Source: an uncultured Pelagibacteraceae bacterium
GTDB taxonomy: Bacteria; Pseudomonadota; Alphaproteobacteria; Pelagibacterales; Pelagibacteraceae
Direction: 5' to 3'
DNA: 51,418 bases
Assembly (NCBI GenBank): GCA_902523125.1
Contig: CABYYA010000005.1
Location: 1-51,418, forward strand
Shown: positions 1 to 6,129 of the stretch, in pieces
Layout: each line of letters starts with the position of its first letter
How positions within the stretch are numbered: the stretch's first letter is position 1
Notes under the pieces: model-generated
The model's input: the letters and a program-made list of their open reading frames with translations, nothing else
What the model was told of the DNA's origin: nothing
The model's database searches: none
Translations under genes and position numbers: made by a program

Positions 1-570
1 GAAAAAGTTTTAATAAATGATTTGGAATTTAACTCAAATTTGAAGTATTTTGATAATGGTATTATTAATAACAAAAAATTCTTAATTAAAAATGTTAACT
101 CAGAAGCAAGAAATTCAGAAAAATTTAAAAATAAAGATACATCAAACTTAGTGCCTACGTTTCAAACAAATTATACATACCCACTTCAAAAACAAACTGA
201 TGAATTCAATTTCACTCTTACACCGAGGTTTGCTTTAAATCTAAGTACACCTCATACAAAAGACGTACACAAAGATAATGCTCAGATAAACTATAATAAC
301 ATCTACGATGTAAATAGATTAGGTTTAGATGAAATTAATGAAGGAGGAGTATCTTTAGCATATGGTTATGAATATGCAAAAATTGATAGATCAAATTTTA
401 ATCAAAAAATAAAATTTGGTTTTGCAAATAATTTAAGGTTTAAAGAAAATAAGGATTTACCAGCTAACACTAATATAGGCGATAAAGTTTCTGACTTTGT
501 AGGTTTATTTGAGTACAATCCAAGCGAAAATATCAAGTTAGATTACAATTTTTCACTAAAAAATTTGTGA
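1..570 (+). pseudogene. lptD: LptD (LPS assembly outer-membrane protein), internal fragment cut off at its 3' end
   Basis: The frame is open from the window edge, so the start lies outside. LptD is the outer-membrane beta-barrel that inserts lipopolysaccharide into the outer leaflet. The 189 visible codons show the family's barrel pattern: alternating polar/hydrophobic strands, a PRFALNLS strand, the DVNRLGLDEINEGG segment that resembles the conserved LptD 'NR..G.D..E.G' block, and then YGYEYAK. The reading frame stops at TGA (568-570) in the middle of a strand, and the sequence that follows is the rsmA tail in another frame. LptD barrels normally continue well beyond this block and end at their own C-terminal strand, so this copy is truncated. 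LptD is normally essential in LPS-making bacteria, which makes a chimeric or misassembled junction at least as likely as a real mutation. The family call rests on recognised motifs, not on an alignment. Confidence 0.8.
555..569. other. lptD/rsmA deletion or chimera junction
   Basis: The lptD reading frame and the rsmA reading frame meet around the bases ctaaaaaatttgtga. The bases aaaaatttgt fit plausibly in both genes (lptD ...SLKNL and rsmA KICD), so the breakpoint cannot be placed more precisely. This is what joining through microhomology, a multiple-displacement-amplification chimera or an assembly error would each look like. Confidence 0.6.
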
Positions 571-859
571 CATAAGTCCAGTAAGTTTCCAACCTAAACC
601 AAAAATAGATAGCACTGTATTATTTTTTAAACCGAAAAAAGAATTTTTTTTATTAAAAAATTCAAAAAATTTAGAAAAAATTACAAGAATATTTTTTATG
701 CACAGAAGAAAAATGATTAAAAAACCTTACTATCAACTTTTTAATGGAAACATAGGTATTGCTGCAAAGTTTGGGATTGATCTTAACTCAAGACCTCAAA
801 ATTTAGATTGTGAAACATATTTTAATTTAACAAAAGAGTACGAAAATTTAAGAAGTTAA
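560..859 (+). pseudogene. rsmA: RsmA/KsgA (16S rRNA dimethyladenosine transferase), C-terminal remnant
   Basis: RsmA dimethylates two adjacent adenines near the 3' end of 16S rRNA using SAM. Only the C-terminal third is present: translation from 560 gives KICDISPVSFQPKPKIDSTV, which is the family's hallmark P-x-x-F-x-P-x-P-K-V/I-x-S block, followed by the helical C-terminal domain (FFMHRRKMIKK) and a TAA stop at 857-859. The SAM-binding Rossmann domain is absent. A stop in this frame at 557-559 shows there is no continuous gene upstream. The end overlaps the end of gmk by 12 bases, convergently. In many alphaproteobacteria the order lptD-surA-pdxA-rsmA is conserved, so the fragment lies where an intact rsmA would be expected after a deletion. 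It is too short to be functional. Confidence 0.85.
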
Positions 860-1480
860 TTTTTCAACATGATTTCTTATATAATCAACATCATAATCTT
901 TTGATCCATTATTAATCTCCGCATCTATTAAACTTCGTATTTTCATGTGGCAGGTATTCAATTCATCATTTATCACTACATAATCATAGTTTATCCAATG
1001 AAGTACATCTCTTTCAAACTGCTGCATTCTCTCGTCAACCATAAGTTTATCTTTCATATCTCTATTAGAGAGTCTTTTAAATAGAATATCTTTACTAGGA
1101 GGTAAGATAAAAAAAGTAATTAGTTTATAGTCTAGTTTTTTATTTTTGATTTGATCTGCTCCTTGCCAATCAATATCAAATAAAACATTTTTTCCTTTAT
1201 TTAAATTATCAATGATTGGAGTTCTTGTTGTCCCATAATAATTGTTAAAAACTTTTGCATATTCTAAAAATTCTTGATTATTGATCAATCTATTAAATTC
1301 ATTATCATTAACAAAAAAATAATCTTTATTAGGAACTTCTCCATATCTTGGTTGTCTAGTTGTGTGAGAAATGGAAATTTCAAAATTATTTTGCTTTGAA
1401 AGTAAATTTACTAAAGTAGTTTTTCCTGCTCCAGATGGAGAGGATAAAATAACCATAATCCCATCTTTTGATGAGGACAT
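848..1480 (-). CDS. gmk: Guanylate kinase
   Basis: Phosphorylates GMP to GDP with ATP in the cytosol and is essential for making GTP and dGTP. The 210-residue protein has the usual family length. The P-loop [10 protein letters not shown] lies at residues 13-22, followed by the guanylate-kinase signature ([18 protein letters not shown]), which carries the GMP-binding Arg and Tyr residues. Later YYGTTRTPI and [14 protein letters not shown] match the conserved GMP-site and Asp regions. It is the last gene of a minus-strand group after acpP (9-base gap) and overlaps the rsmA remnant convergently. The chosen ATG is the first in frame; an internal Met at residue 9 would also keep the P-loop intact. 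Confidence 0.95.
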   Translation of the reverse strand: MSSSKDGIMVILSSPSGAGKTTLVNLLSKQNNFEISISHTTRQPRYGEVPNKDYFFVNDNEFNRLINNQEFLEYAKVFNNYYGTTRTPIIDNLNKGKNVLFDIDWQGADQIKNKKLDYKLITFFILPPSKDILFKRLSNRDMKDKLMVDERMQQFERDVLHWINYDYVVINDELNTCHMKIRSLIDAEINNGSKDYDVDYIRNHVEKLTS

Positions 1481-1489
1481 TAAAAATTA

Positions 1490-1729
1490 TTAATTAGCTT
1501 TGCCTTCAATAAATTTGACTGCATCACCTACTGTTAAAATTTTTTCTGCTTCACTATCAGAAATCTCAGATCCAAATTCTTCTTCAAAAGCCATAACTAA
1601 CTCAACTGTATCTAGACTATCAGCACCTAAGTCGTCGATAAAACTTGACTCCTCAGTAACTTTTGACTCATCAATCCCTAAATGATCGGCTACAATTTTT
1701 TTAACTTTGCTTGAAACATCTTCTGACAT
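1490..1729 (-). CDS. acpP: Acyl carrier protein
   Basis: Carries growing acyl chains on a 4'-phosphopantetheine arm during fatty-acid synthesis. The 79-residue acidic protein has the invariant [10 protein letters not shown] motif with the attachment serine at residue 38, and the acidic helix II (VMAFEEEFG) that docks to fatty-acid enzymes. It has a good ribosome-binding site for this genome (AAGGGA, 6 bases before the ATG), in line with its high expected expression. It lies between fabG and gmk on the minus strand, with a 47-base gap to fabG that may hold extra translation or transcription signals. Confidence 0.97.
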   Translation of the reverse strand: MSEDVSSKVKKIVADHLGIDESKVTEESSFIDDLGADSLDTVELVMAFEEEFGSEISDSEAEKILTVGDAVKFIEGKAN

Positions 1730-1776
1730 ATTATTCCCTTTATTATAAATCGTTAATAGTTTAATTACTTAGATTG

Positions 1777-2514
1777 TCAAGCCATATACATGCCCCCATT
1801 TACATGCAAAGTTTCTCCATTTATGTAATCGGAATATGGAGATGCTAAAAAAATAACTGCATTAGCAACATCTTCAGGTTCTCCTAGCCTCGCAGAAGGA
1901 ATTTTAGAAATAATAATCTCTTTAAACTTTTCATCAATTTTGTCCGTCATAGCTGTTTTGATAAAACCTGGTGATATGCAATTAATATTAATATTTTTTT
2001 TTGCATATTCTATTGCCAAACTTTTAGACATTGCCACAATCCCTGCTTTTGAGGCTGTATAGTTTGATTGCCCTAAATTTCCAGTATGGCCAACTACAGA
2101 TGTGATATTTATGAGTTTACCTTTTTTATTTTTAAGCATCTTTTTTATTGCAAACTTGCAAATTAAAAACGTGGATGTAAGATTAATATCTATAACTCTT
2201 TTCCACTCTTCTATACTCATACGTATAGCTAAGTTATCCTGAGTAATTCCTGCATTATTAATCATGCAATCAAGTTTTCCTCCGAGTTTTTTTGTAGCAT
2301 CCTCAATAAAATTTTCTAAATTATCAGTTTGAGAGATATCAAATTTTAATGTTTGGATATTTTGAAATTTTTTTTTTAATTCCTCTAATTTTTCATTTTT
2401 AGTTCCTGTAGCCAAAATATTAGCTCCAGAATCATATAATTTTTTGATTATAGAATTTCCTATTCCACCAGTTGCGCCAGTTACAATTATATTGTTTTCT
2501 TTTAAGTCATTCAT
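1777..2514 (-). CDS. fabG: 3-oxoacyl-[acyl-carrier-protein] reductase
   Basis: Uses NADPH to reduce 3-ketoacyl-ACP to 3-hydroxyacyl-ACP, the first reduction of each elongation cycle. It is a classical short-chain dehydrogenase of 245 residues: cofactor motif TGATGGIG at residues 12-19, NNAG at 86-89, Asn111, and the catalytic Ser139, Tyr152 and Lys156 (YTASK). The C-terminus LHVNGGMYMA is typical of FabG. Its ATG overlaps the fabD stop by 4 bases, so translation is probably coupled. Membership in fabD-fabG-acpP distinguishes it from the other SDR of the window, at 31289. Confidence 0.96.
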   Translation of the reverse strand: MNDLKENNIIVTGATGGIGNSIIKKLYDSGANILATGTKNEKLEELKKKFQNIQTLKFDISQTDNLENFIEDATKKLGGKLDCMINNAGITQDNLAIRMSIEEWKRVIDINLTSTFLICKFAIKKMLKNKKGKLINITSVVGHTGNLGQSNYTASKAGIVAMSKSLAIEYAKKNININCISPGFIKTAMTDKIDEKFKEIIISKIPSARLGEPEDVANAVIFLASPYSDYINGETLHVNGGMYMA

Positions 2515-3437
2515 ATATTTAAACTTTTTATATCTGATTGATTATTAATTGAAGAAATTTTTACATCTTTATTTATTCTTTTAACTAAACCAGAAAGCAC
2601 CTTGCCAGGGCCGATTTCAATGAATTGACTCACACCTTTATTAATCATATTTAGTATACTTTCTCTCCATCTAACCCTTTTTTCAATTTGACTTATAAGC
2701 AAAATTTTTAAATCATCAATATTTGATATTTCATCTGCAGTAACATTTGATATAAGAACATTTTTAGACTCTTTAAAATTAATTTTCTGTAATGCTTTTG
2801 TCATCACTTCAGTAGCTTTGCTCATTAGATTACAATGAAAAGGTGCGCTAACTGGTAATTTAATACTCTTTATTTTTATTTTTTTTAAAAATTCACTTAG
2901 AGTTTGTAAATCTCTTATTTTGCCACTTAAAACTATTTGACCTTCTGAATTATCATTGGCAATTTGAGCCTCAAAATTTTTTTGATTATCTTTTAAAATT
3001 TTTTCTACTTCTTCTATTTTTGATCCTAAAACTGCCAACATACCACCCTCACCTTTTGGCATTGAATTTTGCATCGCGTATCCTCTTACTCTTAAAATTT
3101 TTATAGTTTCTCTAAAATTCAGATATCCAGCACATGATAGCGCTGAATATTCACCTAATGAATGTCCAGCAAAATATCTTCCGTCATTTAAATTTATGTT
3201 AAAATCCTCTTTGATTACCTGAAAAATTGAATAACTTATCAAAAAAATTGCTGGTTGGGTATTTATTGTAAGATCTAATTCATCTTTAGGACCCTCTAAA
3301 ATAATTTTCGATAAATTAAATTCTAATGTTTCATCAGCTTCTTTAAACAATTTTTTTACAATTTCATGTTTATCAAAAAATTCTTTTCCCATACCAACCA
3401 TTTGTGAACCTTGGCCTGGAAAAATTACAGAAAACAT
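2511..3437 (-). CDS. fabD: Malonyl-CoA:ACP S-malonyltransferase
   Basis: Transfers malonyl groups from CoA to ACP, feeding the fatty-acid elongation cycle. The 308-residue protein has GQGSQ at residues 8-12 (oxyanion hole), the nucleophile Ser93 within GHSLGEYSA, an Arg in the RVRGYAMQ helix (about 116-118) that binds the malonyl carboxylate, and the catalytic His201 in APFHCNLM. It is first in the minus-strand fabD-fabG-acpP-gmk group and diverges from rpsF across an 87-base spacer that must hold both promoters. Length and motifs are fully standard. Confidence 0.96.
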   Translation of the reverse strand: MFSVIFPGQGSQMVGMGKEFFDKHEIVKKLFKEADETLEFNLSKIILEGPKDELDLTINTQPAIFLISYSIFQVIKEDFNINLNDGRYFAGHSLGEYSALSCAGYLNFRETIKILRVRGYAMQNSMPKGEGGMLAVLGSKIEEVEKILKDNQKNFEAQIANDNSEGQIVLSGKIRDLQTLSEFLKKIKIKSIKLPVSAPFHCNLMSKATEVMTKALQKINFKESKNVLISNVTADEISNIDDLKILLISQIEKRVRWRESILNMINKGVSQFIEIGPGKVLSGLVKRINKDVKISSINNQSDIKSLNI

Positions 3438-3463
3438 TTAATAAATTATTTAATTATTGTTTA

Positions 3464-3503
3464 TTTAACTATTGTAATTGAGGATTTATAATAGTATATC
3501 CTC
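3464..3503 (+). promoter_or_regulatory. Probable rpsF promoter with a dyad around the -10 box
   Basis: A perfect TATAAT lies at 3487-3492, 17 bases after TTTAAC (3464-3469, a weak -35). The perfect inverted repeat GAGGAT (3480-3485) and ATCCTC (3498-3503) flanks the -10 box with 12 bases between arms. Its mirror strand contains TATACT, which could serve fabD. The arrangement suits an operator or simply a compact divergent promoter. No protein is known to me to bind it. Confidence 0.4.
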
Positions 3504-3524
3504 ACTTTTTATTAAAGAATTAAT

Positions 3525-3881
3525 ATGAATTTATACGAACATACTATAATAGCAAGGCAAGATACGTCCCCAGCTGAATTGAAACAATTAACTGAAAAAT
3601 ATTCCAAAATTATTGAAAAGAATGAAGGGGAGGTTGTAAAAACTGAAAATTGGGGTCTTCTAAACTTATCTTACCTCATAAAAAAAAATAGAAAAGGAAG
3701 TTACATACATTTTAAAATTAAGGGAAAAGGCAAGGTAATAGAGCAATTAGAAAAAAATGAGTCCATAGATAAAAAACTATTAAGACACTTAACTGTTAGA
3801 GTGAAAAAATTTGACCTTGAAATGAATTATTTTTCTAAAAATGAAGACTTGGATAAAACAAACAAAAAAGATAAAAATTAA
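3525..3881 (+). CDS. rpsF: 30S ribosomal protein S6
   Basis: A small-subunit protein that pairs with S18 on the platform of the 30S subunit. The 118-residue product starts MNLYEHTIIARQD, matching the S6 consensus 'YE...I..', and has the middle strand LLNLSYLIKKNRKGSYIHFKIKG, corresponding to the conserved 'G.R.LAY.I.k...G.Y....F' region. The C-terminus is a short lysine- and aspartate-rich tail, longer than the core fold needs. It opens the classical S6-S18-L9 operon; rpsR follows after 9 bases. A promoter with a perfect -10 lies about 33 bases before the ATG. Confidence 0.95.
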   Translation: MNLYEHTIIARQDTSPAELKQLTEKYSKIIEKNEGEVVKTENWGLLNLSYLIKKNRKGSYIHFKIKGKGKVIEQLEKNESIDKKLLRHLTVRVKKFDLEMNYFSKNEDLDKTNKKDKN

Positions 3882-3890
3882 AAATTAAGT

Positions 3891-4163
3891 ATGCCAAAAA
3901 AACAAAGTGGAAACAAAAAAAATAAGCAAAGCAATTTTGCAAAATTAAGTATTTTTCAACCAAATAAATACAAATTTAAAAAAAGTTGCCCATTGTCTAT
4001 AAAAGGGGCTCCAAAGATAGACTATAAAAATATAAGATTACTTAAAAAATATGTATCAGAAAATGGTAAAATTCTTCCTTCCAGAATAACAAATATTTCA
4101 CAAAAAAAACAAAGGGAATTAGCACTATCTATTAAAAGGGCAAGAAACTTAGCATTAATCTAA
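3891..4163 (+). CDS. rpsR: 30S ribosomal protein S18
   Basis: Binds next to S6 on the 30S platform and contacts the mRNA exit region. The 90-residue protein has a very basic, Asn/Lys-rich N-terminal extension followed by the conserved core: [47 protein letters not shown], which closely matches the S18 signature 'IDYKD...L..y..e.GkI.p.R.tg...k.Qr.l..aIkraR..al' (the window version is split here only for description). Its TAA stop shares one base with the rplI start codon (TAATG), indicating coupled translation. Confidence 0.95.
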   Translation: MPKKQSGNKKNKQSNFAKLSIFQPNKYKFKKSCPLSIKGAPKIDYKNIRLLKKYVSENGKILPSRITNISQKKQRELALSIKRARNLALI

Positions 4164-4621
4164 TGAAAGTAATATTGTTAGAAAACTTAAAAAGAATAGG
4201 TTCTATTGGAGAGGTAATAGATGTGAAAAGAGGTTTTGCTAGAAACTATTTAATAGCTAACAAAAAAGCTCTTTATGCCTCAAAAGAAAATATAAAACAA
4301 GTTGAAAAAATCAAATCTGATCTTTCTAAAAAAGACGATGAAAAAAAACAAAATGCTAAAAAAATTTCTGAAAAAATTAATAAAAAAGAATATGCTGTTG
4401 ATAAACTTAGCACTGAAAATAAAGAGTTATATGGTTCAGTAAAACCAACTGAAATTTCAAAAATAATTTACGAAACAAGTAAAATTGAAATAAAACCCTC
4501 AATGATACAACCAGTTAAAGAAATTAAATCTATTGGAAAATTTAAAGTAAAAATTTCTTTGCACTCAGAAGTTGAGGCTGAGATAATGATAACAGTGAAT
4601 TCTGCTGAGACAATTCAATAA
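4163..4621 (+). CDS. rplI: 50S ribosomal protein L9
   Basis: Binds 23S rRNA near the base of the L1 stalk and helps frame maintenance. The 152-residue product begins [20 protein letters not shown] and continues KRGFARNYLIANKKALYA, the diagnostic N-domain of L9 (VILLEdV..LG..GdvV.Vk.GYaRNfL.P.g.A). A long lysine-rich connecting helix (about residues 55-80) and a C-terminal domain with ENKELYGSVKPTEI (LFGSVT.. in the family) follow. It is last of the S6-S18-L9 group; a 69-base gap with a separate promoter precedes dnaB. Confidence 0.96.
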   Translation: MKVILLENLKRIGSIGEVIDVKRGFARNYLIANKKALYASKENIKQVEKIKSDLSKKDDEKKQNAKKISEKINKKEYAVDKLSTENKELYGSVKPTEISKIIYETSKIEIKPSMIQPVKEIKSIGKFKVKISLHSEVEAEIMITVNSAETIQ

Positions 4622-4640
4622 TTATACAAAATCATCCACA
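4622..4640 (+). promoter_or_regulatory. Two adjacent DnaA-box-like 9-mers upstream of dnaB
   Basis: TTATACAAA (4622-4630) and TCATCCACA (4632-4640) are in the same orientation, separated by one base. Each differs from the DnaA-box consensus TTATNCACA at one position. They lie 15 bases upstream of the -35 of the dnaB promoter. Binding is not shown, and AT-rich DNA yields such matches by chance, but two side by side is less likely. Confidence 0.3.
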
Positions 4641-4655
4641 GGTTTTTTTAAAATT

Positions 4656-4685
4656 TTGAAACTTTATTATTTTCTGTAGTATAAA
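4656..4685 (+). promoter_or_regulatory. dnaB promoter, probably giving a leaderless mRNA
   Basis: TTGAAA (4656-4661), an 18-base spacer and TATAAA (4680-4685) form a good sigma-70-like promoter. Only five bases separate the -10 from the dnaB ATG at 4691, so transcription should begin at or next to the start codon, leaving no room for a ribosome-binding site. Confidence 0.5.
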
Positions 4686-4690
4686 ACTTT

Positions 4691-6109
4691 ATGGAAAATA
4701 ATTTAAGTATTGTAAAAGAAACTTATAAAGAATTACCTAATAATATTGAAGCAGAACAAGCAGTCATTGGTTCAATACTAGTTACCAATGAAATATTTGA
4801 CGAAGTCAATACCATTATTTCAAATATTAATTTCTATGATCCAATGCACCAAAAAATTTTCGATTCTATTGAAAATATGATCTATAAGGGTATGTTAGCA
4901 AATCCCATAACCTTGAAAAATTATTTTGAGAATGAAAAAGATGAATTAAACGTACCAGAGTACTTGGTTAAAATAACAAAATTTTCTACCTCGGTAAGAC
5001 AGGCAATCGAATACTCAAAAATTATATATGATATGTATGTGAGAAGAGAGTTGATTAAAATTTCAGAAAAAATAATAGACGATGCTAAGGAAAATGATCT
5101 CGAATCCAATGGTCAAAATATTATTGAGAATTCAGAAAAGTTACTTTACGATTTAGCTGAAAAAGGATCTTTTAGTTCTTCTTTAATAAAATTTGATGAC
5201 GCCATGAGGCAAACTATTGAAATGGCTTCTGCAGCATACAAAAACGAAGGAGGAATAGTTGGTGTGCCGACTGGTTTAAGAGATTTAGATGATAGATTGG
5301 GCGGACTTCATCAATCTGATTTAATCATCATAGCTGGACGACCTTCAATGGGTAAAACATCTCTTGCAACCAATATTGCTTTTAATGCAGCTCAAAAAAT
5401 TCAAGAGAGTGGTTCAAAATCATCAGTAGCTTTTTTTTCATTAGAAATGTCCTCAGAACAACTTTCAACAAGAATTATTTCAGAACAAGCAAGAATAGGT
5501 TCAAATGATATAAGGAGAGGTAGAATTTCAGATGAGCAATTCGATCAGTTTTTAGAAACCTCTAAAAATATATCAGAACTACCTTTATTCATTGATGAAA
5601 CACCAGCAATAAGTATTGCTGCGATGAGCAATAGATCAAGAAGAATAAAAAGATTACATGGATTAAATTTAATCGTTGTTGACTATATACAATTAATGAA
5701 AGGTTCATTTAATAATAAGGATGGCAGAGTTCAAGAAATCTCTCAAATCACTCAAGGCTTAAAAGCCATTGCTAAAGAGTTGGGTGTACCTGTTCTTGCA
5801 TTATCACAATTATCTCGACAGGTTGAACAAAGAGATGATCATAAACCTCAACTAGCAGATTTAAGAGAATCTGGCTCAATAGAGCAAGATGCAGATGTAG
5901 TTATGTTTGTTTACAGAGAAGGCTATTATCTGCAAAGAAAAGAGCCAAGGGAAGCGACAGTAGAACATGCTGAATGGCAGGCAAAAATGAATGAGGTTGC
6001 ACATTTAGCTGAAATTATCATTGGGAAACAACGACACGGTCCCATTGGTAAAGTAACTCTTGAATTTGAGGAAAGATTTACAAAATTTAAAGATTCTCAA
6101 AATAATTAA
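4691..6109 (+). CDS. dnaB: Replicative DNA helicase
   Basis: Hexameric helicase that unwinds DNA at the replication fork and recruits primase. The 472-residue protein has the N-terminal DnaB domain (PNNIEAEQAVIGSIL at about 9-23), then the RecA-like motor: Walker A AGRPSMGKTS at about 214-223, FFSLEMSSEQL (H1a), Walker B LIVVDYIQLM, the H3 Gln region PVLALSQLSRQVEQR, and ADLRESGSIEQDAD with the arginine-finger region (KQRHGPIGKVTLEFE) at the C-terminus. Family-typical length with no intein. It has its own promoter just upstream and possible DnaA boxes. A long RND-family gene, not the alr/radA pair seen after dnaB in some relatives, follows after 20 bases. Confidence 0.97.
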   Translation: MENNLSIVKETYKELPNNIEAEQAVIGSILVTNEIFDEVNTIISNINFYDPMHQKIFDSIENMIYKGMLANPITLKNYFENEKDELNVPEYLVKITKFSTSVRQAIEYSKIIYDMYVRRELIKISEKIIDDAKENDLESNGQNIIENSEKLLYDLAEKGSFSSSLIKFDDAMRQTIEMASAAYKNEGGIVGVPTGLRDLDDRLGGLHQSDLIIIAGRPSMGKTSLATNIAFNAAQKIQESGSKSSVAFFSLEMSSEQLSTRIISEQARIGSNDIRRGRISDEQFDQFLETSKNISELPLFIDETPAISIAAMSNRSRRIKRLHGLNLIVVDYIQLMKGSFNNKDGRVQEISQITQGLKAIAKELGVPVLALSQLSRQVEQRDDHKPQLADLRESGSIEQDADVVMFVYREGYYLQRKEPREATVEHAEWQAKMNEVAHLAEIIIGKQRHGPIGKVTLEFEERFTKFKDSQNN

Positions 6110-6129
6110 TTTACAATATAACAGGTTAA

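Noticed and set aside
560..859. lptD/rsmA as a true gene fusion
   Set aside because: The rsmA tail is in a different frame from lptD and an intervening TGA closes lptD; no fused product can be made without frameshifting.
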